64,000 nucleotides of DNA from Phycisphaerales bacterium (GCA_016709445.1 JADJMV010000008.1:193406-257405); one strand, 5' to 3'. Positions 9,346-20,209 are shown, counted from the stretch's first letter. Numbers and translations are program-made. Notes: generated by a model from the letters alone, not told the origin.

Positions 9346-10659
9346 ATGAACCGTCGAGACTTCGTGAAGACTTCGGGCTTGGCCATCGCCGCGACCGCCG
9401 TCGGCGGGCCCGCGCTGGCGTACGCGGGTGGGTCGGACCGGATCAAGGTCGGGCTCATCGGCTGCGGCGGGCGCGGCACGGGCGCGGCATCCCAGGCCCT
9501 GCAAGCCGACCCCGGCATCGTGCTCTGGTCCATGGGCGACATCTTCGCCGAACGCATCGAAAGCTCGCACAAGTATCTCGCCGACCAGATGGCCGAACTC
9601 GATGACGAAGGCGGCGCGGGAACCAAATGGCGCAACAAGCTGCAGGTCGCCGACGACCGTCGCTTTGTCGGCTTCGATGCCTACCAGCACGTCATCGACA
9701 GCGGAGTCGATGCCGTCATCCTGACCACCTTCCCCCACTTTCGGCCCGCCCAGATCAAGGCCGCTGTCGCCGCGGGCAAGCACATCTTCGCCGAGAAGCC
9801 CGTCGCCGTTGACGGCCCCGGGATCCGCTCGGTGCTCGAATCGTCCGCCGAGGCCCAGCGCAAGAACCTCGCCCTCCAGGTCGGCTTCTGCTGGAGATAC
9901 CACGCCGCGATGCGGGCCGGGCTCGGCAAGGTGCTGGACGGCTCCATCGGCGACGTCACCACGGTCCAGACCACCTACCACACCGGCACCCTTCAGAAGC
10001 ACCCCCGCCAGCCCAGTTGGAGCGACATGGAATTCGAGATGCGCAACTGGTGGCACTTCACCTGGCTCAGCGGCGATCACATCGTCGAACAGGCGATCCA
10101 CTCGATCGATCGAATGGCCTGGGCCCTCGGCGACATGCTCCCCGCCCGCGTGAACTGCCTCGGTGGCCGCGCCGCCCGCTCCGGACCCGAGCACGGCGAC
10201 GTCTTCGACCACTTCGCCGCCGTCTACGAATACGACGACGGCCGGCGTGCCTTCCACACCTGCCGCCAGATCGACGGCTGCCCCAGCGACAATTCCGACT
10301 ACGTCTACGGCACGAAGGGCGCGGCCTACATCAACGGCTGGACGCCCAACCGGATCGCCACCCGCGACCTCTCCGGCAAGGAGCTGTGGCACTTCGAGGG
10401 CGAAGTCAAGGACATGTACCAGCAGGAGCACGACGAACTCTGGGCCTCGATCCGCGCCGGCAAGCCCAACAACGACTGCGTCCGCGGCGCCCGCAGCAAT
10501 CTCATGGCCATCATGGCACGCATGGCCGCCTACACCGGCCAGACCATCACTTGGGACCAGGCCCTGAACTCCCAGGAGCATCTCGGACCCACCGAGTATT
10601 CCTGGAGCAGCCTCCCCGCTCCGACCGTCGCCATCCCCGGCCAAACCAAGTTCTCCTGA
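9346..10659 (+). CDS. Tat-exported Gfo/Idh/MocA family oxidoreductase
   Basis: A 437-residue oxidoreductase. It opens with a twin-arginine signal (MNRRDFVKTSGLAIAATA), then the nucleotide-binding motif GLIGCGGRGTG (about residues 37-47) and the family's EKP motif at 150-152. A good ribosome-binding site (AAGGA) lies seven bases before the ATG. The C-terminal part resembles planctomycete enzymes that oxidise hydroxyls on sugars or cyclitols with tightly bound NAD(P). It is the first of four same-strand genes alternating with TIM-barrel isomerase-like proteins (18-, 17- and 88-base gaps), suggesting one pathway. The export signal implies work outside the cytoplasm, where the cofactor must be carried in with the folded protein. 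The substrate is unknown. Confidence 0.9.
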   Translation: MNRRDFVKTSGLAIAATAVGGPALAYAGGSDRIKVGLIGCGGRGTGAASQALQADPGIVLWSMGDIFAERIESSHKYLADQMAELDDEGGAGTKWRNKLQVADDRRFVGFDAYQHVIDSGVDAVILTTFPHFRPAQIKAAVAAGKHIFAEKPVAVDGPGIRSVLESSAEAQRKNLALQVGFCWRYHAAMRAGLGKVLDGSIGDVTTVQTTYHTGTLQKHPRQPSWSDMEFEMRNWWHFTWLSGDHIVEQAIHSIDRMAWALGDMLPARVNCLGGRAARSGPEHGDVFDHFAAVYEYDDGRRAFHTCRQIDGCPSDNSDYVYGTKGAAYINGWTPNRIATRDLSGKELWHFEGEVKDMYQQEHDELWASIRAGKPNNDCVRGARSNLMAIMARMAAYTGQTITWDQALNSQEHLGPTEYSWSSLPAPTVAIPGQTKFS

Positions 10660-10676
10660 CCACATCGGAGCCACCG

Positions 10677-11594
10677 ATGCGCACCCCCCGATCCCAAGTC
10701 AGCCGACGCGATTTCCTCGCCGCCGGCGCGGGCGTCCTCGGCGCCGCCGCCGTGTTGCCCGCGTTCGGCTCACTCGCACCGCCGACCCGCCCGGCGACAC
10801 CCCGCAAGGCCGTCGGGTGGGGCATGATTCAGCCCGGCTCGACCGTGCTCGAGAAATTCCAGGTTGCCAAGGCCTGCGGCTTCGAGGGCATCGAGATCGA
10901 TGCCCCGGGCGGCCCCCCCGCCGAGGAAATCGCCGAGGCCTCCAAGCAGACCGGCGTCGTCATCCACGGCGTCGTGGACTCGGTCCACTGGTCGAAGACC
11001 CTCGGAGACGCCGACCCCCAGACCCGGGCCGCGGGCGTCGAGGGCCTCCTCGCCGCGATCCGCGACTGCAAGGCCTACGGCGGCGGGAGCGTCCTCCTTG
11101 TCCCCGCCGTCGTGAACGAGAACGTCGCCTACGCCGACGCGTACAGACGCTCCCAGGAAGAGATCCGCAAGGCCCTGCCGCTCGCGACCGAACTCGGCGT
11201 CAAGATCTCGATAGAGAACGTCTGGAACAACTTCCTTTTGAGCCCGATGGAGGCCGCCCGGTACATCGACGAATTCGAATCGCCTGCGATCGGGTGGCAC
11301 TTCGATATCGGCAACATCGTCAACTACGGCTGGCCGGAGCAGTGGATCCGCACGCTCGACCATCGCATCAACCGCCTGCATGTCAAAGAGTACAGCAGGA
11401 AGAAACGCAACGACGAGGGCCTTTGGAAGGGGTTCGACGTCCAGATCGGCGACGGCGATTGCGGTTGGCCAAGGGTCATGCAGGCCCTGCGCGACATCGG
11501 ATTTGCCGGATGGGCGACCGCGGAGGTCGGCGGTGGGGACGAAGCCCGTCTCCGCGAGATCTCGGATCGCATGGATCACGTCTTTGCCATGTAG
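10677..11594 (+). CDS. Tat-exported sugar phosphate isomerase/epimerase-like TIM barrel
   Basis: A 305-residue xylose-isomerase-like TIM-barrel protein (AP endonuclease 2 superfamily). The start at 10677 has GGAG six bases upstream and gives a Tat signal (VSRRDFLAAGAGVLGAAA). Barrel features include GFEGIEIDAPGG, ISIENVWNN, GWHFDIGN and ATAEVGGGDE; the acidic residues and His in these motifs are the usual divalent-metal ligands of the family. Members isomerise or epimerise sugars, keto-sugars or inositol derivatives. It sits 17 bases after one exported oxidoreductase and 17 bases before another, so it may act on the keto-product of a sugar dehydrogenase. The precise reaction is not determinable here. 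Confidence 0.87.
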   Translation: MRTPRSQVSRRDFLAAGAGVLGAAAVLPAFGSLAPPTRPATPRKAVGWGMIQPGSTVLEKFQVAKACGFEGIEIDAPGGPPAEEIAEASKQTGVVIHGVVDSVHWSKTLGDADPQTRAAGVEGLLAAIRDCKAYGGGSVLLVPAVVNENVAYADAYRRSQEEIRKALPLATELGVKISIENVWNNFLLSPMEAARYIDEFESPAIGWHFDIGNIVNYGWPEQWIRTLDHRINRLHVKEYSRKKRNDEGLWKGFDVQIGDGDCGWPRVMQALRDIGFAGWATAEVGGGDEARLREISDRMDHVFAM

Positions 11595-11611
11595 CAGATC
11601 GGAGCTTTGCG

Positions 11612-12901
<1,290 letters not shown>

Positions 12902-12926
12902 CACGCCGGACCACGCCAAAGCCAAG

Positions 12927-12956
12927 GGGCGCGGCCGCGCAGTCGCGTCCGCGCCC
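12927..12956. other. GC-rich hairpin between operon genes
   Basis: In the 88-base gap between the second oxidoreductase and the next TIM-barrel gene there is an 8-bp inverted repeat, GGGCGCGG and CCGCGCCC, with a 14-base loop that can itself pair through CGCG. No T-run follows on either strand, so it is not a classical terminator. It could be an mRNA stability or attenuation element separating the last gene from the first three. Confidence 0.4.
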
Positions 12957-12989
12957 ACCAAATCGACCAAACCCCGTCGGGGAATACCC

Positions 12990-13895
12990 ATGCATCGCCG
13001 CGACTTCATCTCAGCGTCCGTCGCCGCCGGAGCCGCCGCCATGTCCAGCGCCGCCAGCCCCAGGAAGCCGGGCGTGACGCCGTTCCGTCTCAAGTACGCC
13101 CCCCACTTCGGCATGTTCCGCAACCTCGCGAACGACGACCCGATCGACCAGCTCAAGTTCGCCGCCGACCAGGGCTTCACCGCCTGGGAAGACAACGGGA
13201 TGGCGGGCCGTCCCGTCGCCGAGCAGGAGCGGATCGGGAAGGCCCTGACCGATCTGGGCATGACCTTCGGCGTCTTCGTCGTCAGCATGGACACCGCCTG
13301 GGGCCCCCACTTCGTGGAGGGCAAGGAAGAGTCACGCGAACTCTTTCTGAAGGACTGCCGGGCCGCCGTGGAGGTCGCGCAGCGCGTGAACGCCACCTGG
13401 ATGACCGTCGTCCCCGGCACGATGGTCCCGAATCTGGAGATGGGCTATCAGACCGCCAATGTCGTCGACCAGCTCCGACGCGGCGCGGAGATCTTCGAAC
13501 CCCACGGGCTCGTCATGGTGCTCGAGGCGCTCAACCCCTGGCGAGACCACCCCGGGCAGTTCCTCTCCAAGATCCCCCAGGCCTTCGAGGTCTGCAGGGC
13601 CGTCAACTCCCCGTCGTGCAAGATCCTGTTCGACCTCTACCACCAGCAGGTCACCGAGGGCAACCTGATCCCCAACATCTATCTGGCCTGGAACGAGATC
13701 GCATACTTCCAGATCGGCGACAATCCCGGCCGATGCGAGCCCGGGACCGGCGAGATCAACTACAAGAACGTTTTCGGACACATCCACGCCAAGGGCTACG
13801 ACGGGGTGCTGGGCATGGAGCACGGCGCAAGTATCCGCGGCGCCGAGGGCGAGACCGCCGTCATCGACGCCTACCGCGCCGCCGACACCTTCTGA
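12990..13895 (+). CDS. Tat-exported hydroxypyruvate-isomerase-like TIM barrel
   Basis: A 301-residue TIM-barrel protein with a Tat signal (MHRRDFISASVAAGAAAM). Segments EALNPWRDHPG, KILFDLYHQQ and GVLGMEHG match the hydroxypyruvate isomerase (Hyi) branch of the xylose-isomerase-like superfamily; the Glu, Asp, His and Glu in them are the expected metal/catalytic ligands. Characterised Hyi enzymes interconvert hydroxypyruvate and tartronate semialdehyde, but the exported planctomycete relatives have no assigned substrate and may act on other keto-sugars or acids. It is the last gene of the run starting at 9346, and its 3' end overlaps the convergent pntB by 25 bases. Confidence 0.85.
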   Translation: MHRRDFISASVAAGAAAMSSAASPRKPGVTPFRLKYAPHFGMFRNLANDDPIDQLKFAADQGFTAWEDNGMAGRPVAEQERIGKALTDLGMTFGVFVVSMDTAWGPHFVEGKEESRELFLKDCRAAVEVAQRVNATWMTVVPGTMVPNLEMGYQTANVVDQLRRGAEIFEPHGLVMVLEALNPWRDHPGQFLSKIPQAFEVCRAVNSPSCKILFDLYHQQVTEGNLIPNIYLAWNEIAYFQIGDNPGRCEPGTGEINYKNVFGHIHAKGYDGVLGMEHGASIRGAEGETAVIDAYRAADTF

Positions 13896-15304
13896 GCCGC
13901 CCCCTCCGGCATCGGCCCCAGCGCGTCCCGGATGGCCTCGACTACCTTCTTCGCATCGCCGAAGAGCATCTGCGTGTTCGGCCGGAAAAAGAGCGGGTTC
14001 GAAATCCCCGCATAGCCGCTGGCCATGCTCCGCTTCATCACGATCACGTCCCGGGCCTCCCAGACGTGCAGCACAGGCATGCCGGCGATCGGGCTGCCGG
14101 GGTCTTCGAGCGCGCTGGGGTTCACGATGTCGTTGGCCCCGATCACCAGCACGACGTCCGTCTCCGGGAATTCGTCGTTGATGTCGCTCATCTCGTGCAC
14201 GATGTTGTAGGGCACGTGCGCCTCGGCAAGCAGCACATTCATGTGCCCGGGCAGCCGCCCCGCGACCGGGTGGATCGCGAACTGCACCTTCACCCCGGCC
14301 GACCGGAGCGTCTGCGTCACATCGGCGAGCGCGTGCTGCGCCTGGGCCACGGCCATGCCGTACCCCGGCACCACGATCACACTCTTCGCCTGCCGGAGCA
14401 GCCGGGCCGTCCCGGCCGCGTCGATCTCCCGGTGCTCACCCTCCACCGTCGCCGCCGCGACCGTGCCCTCGCCAGTCCCGAACCCGCCCAGGATCACGCT
14501 GATGAACGAGCGGTTCATGCCCTTGCACATGATGTAGCTCAGGATCGCGCCGCTCGAACCCACCAGCGCGCCCGTGATGATCAGCAGGTCGTTGGAGAGC
14601 ATGAATCCCGCGGCCGCCGCCGCCCACCCGGAGTAGCTGTTCAGCATCGAGACCACGACCGGCATATCCGCGCCGCCGATGGCCGCGACCAGGTGGAGAC
14701 CGATGATACCGGTGACGATCGTCCCGAGCCCCAGCCACAACGCCGGAGCCCCGGCCTCGCCGGCCCGTCCGAACGCCACACCAAAGCCGACAGTCACAAC
14801 GAGCAGCACCAGATTGAGCACATGCCTCGCCGGGAGCAACAGCGGCTTGCCGCCGATCAGGCCGTGCAGCTTGCCGCACGCAACCAGCGAGCCCGTAAAG
14901 GTGATCGAACCGATGCACACCCCGACATAGATCTCGACCAGTTGGAGCACACGCTCTGAACCCAGAACCTCGTGCTCGGGGTGCAGCAGCGTCGCGAAGC
15001 CCACCAAAACCGCGGCCGCCCCCACGAAGCTGTGAAGCAGCGCCACCAGCTGCGGCATCTCCGTCATCTTGACCCGCTGGGCGACCATCGCCCCGATCAC
15101 CCCCGCCGGGATCAGCGCCGCCAGCAGCGGCACATGCCCCGTAAAGCCCGCCCGGGTCGCGGTCGCGATCAGCGCAATCAGCATCCCCACGATCCCGAAC
15201 AGGTTGCCGCGCCTCGATGTCTCGGGGTTCGACAGCCCCGACAGGCTGAGGATGAACAGCGCACCGGCGCAGATGTAGGCGACTGTGACGAGATTCTCTG
15301 CCAT
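13871..15304 (-). CDS. pntB: NAD(P) transhydrogenase subunit beta
   Basis: A 477-residue membrane protein that couples proton flow to hydride transfer from NADH to NADP+. The N-terminal two thirds form multiple transmembrane helices. The C-terminal soluble domain III has the NADP(H)-binding motifs GYGMAVAQAQ, GANDIVNPSA and VMKRSMASGYAG. The start at 15304 (MAENLVTVAYICAG) begins directly with the first helix. It lies 8 bases after pntA in the same operon. The 3' end overlaps the convergent isomerase gene by 25 bases, which is compact but leaves both reading frames intact. Confidence 0.97.
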   Translation of the reverse strand: MAENLVTVAYICAGALFILSLSGLSNPETSRRGNLFGIVGMLIALIATATRAGFTGHVPLLAALIPAGVIGAMVAQRVKMTEMPQLVALLHSFVGAAAVLVGFATLLHPEHEVLGSERVLQLVEIYVGVCIGSITFTGSLVACGKLHGLIGGKPLLLPARHVLNLVLLVVTVGFGVAFGRAGEAGAPALWLGLGTIVTGIIGLHLVAAIGGADMPVVVSMLNSYSGWAAAAAGFMLSNDLLIITGALVGSSGAILSYIMCKGMNRSFISVILGGFGTGEGTVAAATVEGEHREIDAAGTARLLRQAKSVIVVPGYGMAVAQAQHALADVTQTLRSAGVKVQFAIHPVAGRLPGHMNVLLAEAHVPYNIVHEMSDINDEFPETDVVLVIGANDIVNPSALEDPGSPIAGMPVLHVWEARDVIVMKRSMASGYAGISNPLFFRPNTQMLFGDAKKVVEAIRDALGPMPEGAAQKVSAAR

Positions 15305-15312
15305 AGTGGGAC

Positions 15313-16950
15313 CTACCTCTGGAACATGGCCAGCATGCGGCGGCTCACGAGGAAACCGCCGACGATGTTGATGGAGGCAACGAGCACCGCCACGAACCCG
15401 AGGATCGTGGCCGCGCTCCCGAGGCTGCCCGAGAGGTGGAGCATCCCCCCGAGCACGATGATCCCGCTGATCGCGTTGGTCACGCTCATGAGCGGGGTGT
15501 GCAGCGCGGGCGTGACATTCCACACGACCTGCCAGCCCACGAATACGGCGAGCACAAACACCGTCAGGTGGCTGAGGAACGACTCCGGCGCACCAAGCCC
15601 GATCCCCACGATCGCGATCGCCGCCGCCAGCAGCCCCACCGCCGTCCGCCAGCCGCCCTTCACCGCCGACTTGACCAGTGCCTCCTCCTTGTGAAGCACC
15701 TCATGCCAGGGCTGCTCGTGGGCTGACCCCGCCGGCACGTCCGACTCTGCCTGCTTCGACCCCGCGCCCGCGGACAACTCGCCCGGGCCCTTGGCCGCCG
15801 CAGGGGCCGGGGGCGTTGGCTTGGGTGGCGGCCAGGTGATCTCGCCGGCGTACGTGACCAGCGCCCCACGGACCACCTCGTTCTCGAGGTCCACACGAAA
15901 GCTCTCCGCCCCGCCCATCTCATCGATCATGTTGACGAGCACCGACGCGTAGAGCCAGCTCGCCTGCAACGCCATGCGGCTGGGAAGATCGATATACCCA
16001 ACGATGAGGACGCCCTTGTGCGTGATCACCTTGCCCGGCTGAGTCAGGCTGCAGTTGCCGCCCTGCGGGGCCGCGAGGTCCACGATCACCGACCCCTCGC
16101 GCATCGACTCCACCATGCCCGGCGTGATGAGTTTCGGGGGCTCCTTCCCCGGGATCAGGGCCGTCGTGATGATGATGTCGACCTCCATGGCCTGATGGGC
16201 GAAGAGCGCCCGCTCGGCCTCCAAGAAGGCGTCCGACATCTGCTTGGCGTAGCCACCATCGCCCTTGGCATCCTCCTCAAATTCCAGTTCAACCGCCTCC
16301 GCCCCCATGCTCCGGATCTGCTCCCGGGCCTCCGGACGCGTGTCGAATGCACGCACAATCGCGCCGAGCCCACGAGCCGCGCCGATAGCCGCCAGACCCG
16401 CCACGCCCGCGCCGATCACCAGCACCTTCGCCGGCGGGATCGATCCCGCCGCCGTCACCTGACCGGCCAGGAACCGCGGATAGACGTTCGCCGCCTCGAT
16501 CACCGCCCGGTACCCGGCCGCGTTGGCCATCGCCGAGAGCGCATCGACCTTCTGCGCCCGCGTGATCCGGGGCACACAGTCCATCGCGATCGTGGTCACC
16601 CGCTTGGCCGCCAGCTTCTCGAGCAGATCCCGGCTCTGAGCCGGCCAGATGAACCCGATCAGACAGGCTCCATCCCGGATGAGGTCGGCCTCGTCCTGCC
16701 CCAGCGTGGGGTGCTTCTGCGGCGGCCGGACCTTCAGAATGATGTCCGACTCCGACCAGATCCGCCGCACGTCGTCGATGATCTGCGCGCCCCCCTCGGC
16801 ATACGCCGAATCGGAGTGCTCCGCCAGGTCTCCGGCCCCCCGCTCAACCCAAACCTCGAACCCGGACTGGCAGAGTTTCTTCACCGTCCGGGGCGTCCCC
16901 GCCACACGTCGCTCGTCCTGAAAGACCTCTCGCGGGATACCGATGCGCAT
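15313..16950 (-). CDS. pntA: NAD(P) transhydrogenase subunit alpha
   Basis: A 545-residue PntA of the fused type: NAD(H)-binding domain I (IGIPREV near the start, a KVLVIGAGVAGLAA nucleotide fold in the middle, PGKEPPKLITPGMV later) followed by a proline/alanine-rich linker of roughly 60 residues and a C-terminal membrane part with four hydrophobic segments, including HTPLMSVTNAISG. With PntB it forms the proton-translocating transhydrogenase that makes NADPH. The ATG at 16950 was chosen; a GTG three codons upstream is an alternative. Placing transhydrogenase beside sugar-oxidising genes fits a need to balance NADH and NADPH. Confidence 0.97.
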   Translation of the reverse strand: MRIGIPREVFQDERRVAGTPRTVKKLCQSGFEVWVERGAGDLAEHSDSAYAEGGAQIIDDVRRIWSESDIILKVRPPQKHPTLGQDEADLIRDGACLIGFIWPAQSRDLLEKLAAKRVTTIAMDCVPRITRAQKVDALSAMANAAGYRAVIEAANVYPRFLAGQVTAAGSIPPAKVLVIGAGVAGLAAIGAARGLGAIVRAFDTRPEAREQIRSMGAEAVELEFEEDAKGDGGYAKQMSDAFLEAERALFAHQAMEVDIIITTALIPGKEPPKLITPGMVESMREGSVIVDLAAPQGGNCSLTQPGKVITHKGVLIVGYIDLPSRMALQASWLYASVLVNMIDEMGGAESFRVDLENEVVRGALVTYAGEITWPPPKPTPPAPAAAKGPGELSAGAGSKQAESDVPAGSAHEQPWHEVLHKEEALVKSAVKGGWRTAVGLLAAAIAIVGIGLGAPESFLSHLTVFVLAVFVGWQVVWNVTPALHTPLMSVTNAISGIIVLGGMLHLSGSLGSAATILGFVAVLVASINIVGGFLVSRRMLAMFQR

Positions 16951-17126
16951 GGGAAACACCTGCTTTCGGATGTGGACATCTGGATACTAGCCCGGCCCGG
17001 ACGCGCCGGCAGCAGCCCCAAACTCCCGGGATTATCCCGGCGCATGCGCCCCGTCGACTACCGCGCGCAGATCTCGGATCTGCTACGGTCCCGCGCTCGC
17101 ACCGGACGCGCCGCAGGAGCGCATCG

Positions 17127-18443
17127 ATGAGGCCGAACGTCATGAACCCAACAGCCCCCCGCTCGAGCACGGCGATCGCCGCTCAGCTCTCCGTGATGAT
17201 GTTCCTCCAGTTCTTCCTGTGGGGCGCCTGGTATGTCACTGTCGGCAACTACATGGGCGAACACCATATGGGGAAGATCGTGTCCTGGGCCTACACGGTC
17301 GGACCGATCGCCGCCATCATCAGCCCCTTCTTCCTCGGCATGGTCGCCGACCGATTCTTCCCCACCGAGCGCGTGCTGGGCGTCATGCACCTCCTCGGAG
17401 GCGCCGCCCTCGCGGCCGCTCCCTCTCTGGCCCCCGCCAACGCCGATGCCTCCGCCCTGCCCTTCATCGGCATGCTCATGCTCCACATGCTCTGCTACAT
17501 GCCCACCCTCGGGCTCACCAACACGCTCTCGTTCCACCACATGACGAATCCCGAGAAGCAGTTCCCGATGGTGCGCGTCTTCGGCACGATCGGCTGGATC
17601 GTCGCCGGCCTCGCCGTGGCGCAGGTCTGCGCCATGAAGGTGCCCGAAACGACCGCTCTGACCGGGCTCCCGCTCAACGCCGCAAGAAACGCCCTCCCGA
17701 CTTTCTTCTACATCGCCGGTGGGTCAGGCATCCTCCTCGGGCTCTTCTCCTTCTTCCTCCCGCACACGCCCCCACCCGCCAAGGGGAAGGCGTTCTCCGC
17801 CCGTGACGCCCTCGGCCTCGATGCCCTCGCCCTCCTCCGCACCCGTTCGTTCGCCGTATTCGCCATCTGCTCGTTCCTGATCTGCATCCCGCTCGCCGCC
17901 TACTACGCCTTCGCCCCCGTCTTTGCCAATGACCTGGGCCTCGCCAACGTTCCTGTCAAAATGAGCTTCGGGCAGATGTCCGAGATCTTCTTCATGCTCG
18001 TCATGCCCCTCTTCTTCGCCCGCCTGGGTGTCAAGTGGATGCTGCTCGTCGGCATGCTTGCCTGGGTCGCCCGCTACGGACTCTTCGCCGCCGGCGCGGA
18101 CCATCACGTGGTCTGGATGGTCATCCTGGGAATCACCCTCCACGGCATCTGCTACGACTTCTTCTTCGTCACCGGGTTCATCTACACCGACCAGAGAGCC
18201 CCGCTCCACGTCCGCGGGGCCGCGCAGGGCTTCCTGGTCCTCGTTACCCAGGGCCTCGGACTCGGCCTCGGTGCACAGATCGTCGGATACATCAAGAACG
18301 CCTACACAAACGACGCCGGAGTGGCCGACTGGCGCACGATCTGGCTCATCCCCTGCCTCTTCGCCGCCGGAGTCGCGGTGATCTTCTTCCTGCTGTTCAA
18401 GAACGACGCCAAGGCTGTGCCGGCCAGAGCGGAGACCGTCTGA
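17127..18443 (+). CDS. MFS transporter, nucleoside:H+ symporter (NupG-like) family
   Basis: A 438-residue protein with about 12 hydrophobic segments. Near the N-terminus, MFLQFFLWGAWYVTVGNYM and the glycine-rich VSWAYTVGPIAAIISPFFLG resemble the nucleoside:H+ symporter branch of the major facilitator superfamily; FVTGFIYTDQRAP is another family-like segment. GGAG lies eight bases before the ATG at 17127; an ATG at 17142 is possible. Planctomycete members commonly sit next to sugar isomerases and Gfo/Idh/MocA genes, so the substrate may be a nucleoside or a sugar. Its stop overlaps the start of the next gene (TGATG), implying translational coupling with the isomerase. Confidence 0.88.
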   Translation: MRPNVMNPTAPRSSTAIAAQLSVMMFLQFFLWGAWYVTVGNYMGEHHMGKIVSWAYTVGPIAAIISPFFLGMVADRFFPTERVLGVMHLLGGAALAAAPSLAPANADASALPFIGMLMLHMLCYMPTLGLTNTLSFHHMTNPEKQFPMVRVFGTIGWIVAGLAVAQVCAMKVPETTALTGLPLNAARNALPTFFYIAGGSGILLGLFSFFLPHTPPPAKGKAFSARDALGLDALALLRTRSFAVFAICSFLICIPLAAYYAFAPVFANDLGLANVPVKMSFGQMSEIFFMLVMPLFFARLGVKWMLLVGMLAWVARYGLFAAGADHHVVWMVILGITLHGICYDFFFVTGFIYTDQRAPLHVRGAAQGFLVLVTQGLGLGLGAQIVGYIKNAYTNDAGVADWRTIWLIPCLFAAGVAVIFFLLFKNDAKAVPARAETV

Positions 18444-19267
18444 TGCCCCGCCTCGGTGTCTGTTCCTGGTCGCTCCAGCCCTCCAGCGCGGGCGATCTCA
18501 CCGCACGCATCCTCGAGTGCGGCGTCGCGGCGGTCCAGCTCGCCCTCGACCCCATCCGCACCGGCGCCTGGGACCAGGAGACAACCTTCCGGACCCTACG
18601 CGACAACGACATCACCCTGCTCTCCGGCATGATGGCCACGAAGGGTGAGGACTACTCGACCCTCAAGACCATCCGTGTCACCGGCGGCGTGCGCCCCGAC
18701 GAGACGTGGCCGGACAATCTCGCCGCCGCGAAGGCAAACGCCGAACTCGCCGAGCGCCTCGGCCTCTCGCTCGTCACGCTACACGCGGGCTTCCTGCCCC
18801 ACGACCCGGCAGACCCGGAGCGGGGGCGCATGATCGAACGCCTCACCAAGATCGCCGAGATCTTTGAATCCCACCACGCGCGGGTAGCCCTCGAGACCGG
18901 ACAAGAATCGGCCGACACGCTCCTCCATGTCCTCGCCGAGCTCCCCGACTCCGTCGGCGTGAACTTCGATCCCGCAAACATGATCCTCTATGGCATGGGA
19001 GACCCGATCGAGGCCCTCCGCAAGCTCGCCCCAAGCGTCGCACAGATCCACCTCAAGGATGCGACCCCCGCCGTCACCCCCGAATCCTGGGGCGCCGAGG
19101 TCGCCGCGGGCCGAGGCGCCGTCGATTGGAAGGCGTTTTTCCAGACCTATACCAGCCAAGCGCTCTCCTGCAATCTGGTGATCGAACGCGAAGCCGGCGA
19201 CTCCCGCATCACCGACGTCCGCCTCGCGGCCGCGCTCGCGCGGGCCGACCTGCCCGGCCTGCGATAA
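18443..19267 (+). CDS. Sugar phosphate isomerase/epimerase (cytoplasmic TIM barrel)
   Basis: A 274-residue TIM-barrel protein of the xylose-isomerase-like superfamily. Unlike the relatives at 10677 and 12990 it has no Tat or Sec signal and starts directly with barrel strand one (GVCSWSL). Ligand-bearing strands include LVTLHAGF, VALETGQES, GVNFDPANM, QIHLKD and NLVIERE. The ATG at 18443 overlaps the stop of the MFS transporter, so it probably processes the compound that transporter brings in. The reaction is not assigned. Confidence 0.86.
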   Translation: MPRLGVCSWSLQPSSAGDLTARILECGVAAVQLALDPIRTGAWDQETTFRTLRDNDITLLSGMMATKGEDYSTLKTIRVTGGVRPDETWPDNLAAAKANAELAERLGLSLVTLHAGFLPHDPADPERGRMIERLTKIAEIFESHHARVALETGQESADTLLHVLAELPDSVGVNFDPANMILYGMGDPIEALRKLAPSVAQIHLKDATPAVTPESWGAEVAAGRGAVDWKAFFQTYTSQALSCNLVIEREAGDSRITDVRLAAALARADLPGLR

Positions 19268-19316
19268 CACCCCCAGCCGCCCGTCACTCCGCGATGACAC
19301 GCGGCAACAACGCCGC

Positions 19317-19742
19317 CTACGCCGGCCGGGCGAGCGACCGCAGTTCCTTCACTACCCCCGCCCGCGACGGGCCCGCCGCGCCGCCGAATCGATCCAGCGC
19401 GCCTTGCAGGCTCGACGGACTGGCAAGCAGCGCGACCGGATGCAGACCCGAGGCCGCGCCCATCCGCCGCAACTCCTGCTGCGCCTCGCGACTGAGGCGA
19501 AGACGCCGACACAATTCCATGAACGCCCGGTCCTCCGGCGCCATCAATGCCGCCCGGCGTTGCCCTCTCCGCCAACGCATCCAACCCACCGCCGCGAATG
19601 CAAGCAGCACCGAAGCAATCAGCATCCCCCAGGCCAAGCCCTCCCGCCGACCCGGCCACGCCGTCTCCCGCCCCGAATTGCCCTGGATGATGATCCGGGC
19701 CGGAGTGTCATGAATCGGAGCCGCCGGCGCGCCACCATTCAC
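19317..19742 (-). CDS. Small single-pass membrane protein, function unknown
   Basis: A 141-residue protein not matched to a known family. The GTG start at 19742 overlaps the stop codon of the HEAT-repeat gene (GTGA), pointing to translational coupling. One hydrophobic segment (WGMLIASVLLAFAAVGWM, about residues 39-56) is followed by a basic patch (RWRRGQRR), predicting a cytoplasmic C-terminal domain rich in Arg, Leu and Ala helices. No catalytic motif is visible. Pairing with a HEAT-repeat scaffold suggests the two act together, but nothing indicates the process. It ends 49 bases from the convergent isomerase gene. Confidence 0.7.
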   Translation of the reverse strand: MNGGAPAAPIHDTPARIIIQGNSGRETAWPGRREGLAWGMLIASVLLAFAAVGWMRWRRGQRRAALMAPEDRAFMELCRRLRLSREAQQELRRMGAASGLHPVALLASPSSLQGALDRFGGAAGPSRAGVVKELRSLARPA

Positions 19743-20209
19743 GCGCCGACCCCCGCAGGCCGCTTCGGCCCAAGCCCTTCCGTGGCCGCCTCCAGCCTCG
19801 CGACCACCATCGACGCCCGCGCCCGTACCTTGGCGTCCGCGTCGCCGTCGGCGGCCCAACGCACGATGCTCTCGACCTCCCGCCAACGCCGCCCCAGCCC
19901 GCCCTGCAGCGCCGCCGTGAGCGACCGCTGCACCACCCACACCGCCGCGAGACGGTGCGGCGACCGTTCATCGAGCAGCATTTTCCCCAGACGCTCTACG
20001 GCGAATGCCGCACCATCCGTCGGCTTCGCCTCGGGCCAGGGCGAGACCAGCGTGCGGAGCACGCTGCCCTTGACGCGATGATGCGCGTCCTCCGCGCTCG
20101 CCGCGAGTGTCCCACCGCGCGGGTGCTCGCGCCGGGACCGGCCCAACGCATCAGCCGCGTTCGCCCGCACCCGAGAATCGGGGTGTCGCCCCAGACACTC
20201 CACCAGCAC
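19739..20209 (-). CDS. HEAT-repeat protein, C-terminal fragment (after frameshift)
   Basis: This 156-residue open stretch (nominal GTG at 20209; frame open to about 20262) continues the HEAT-like helical pattern of the upstream fragment: CLGRHPDSRVRANAADALGRS is a textbook HEAT repeat, followed by further helix pairs ending VRARASMVVARLEAATEG. The junction lies between about 20236 and 20262, where the upstream frame passes into non-repeat sequence and this frame takes over by +1. A CCCC run (20236-20239) lies there. The pieces very probably encode one protein. The stop overlaps the GTG of the small membrane-protein gene. Confidence 0.72.
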   Translation of the reverse strand: MLVECLGRHPDSRVRANAADALGRSRREHPRGGTLAASAEDAHHRVKGSVLRTLVSPWPEAKPTDGAAFAVERLGKMLLDERSPHRLAAVWVVQRSLTAALQGGLGRRWREVESIVRWAADGDADAKVRARASMVVARLEAATEGLGPKRPAGVGA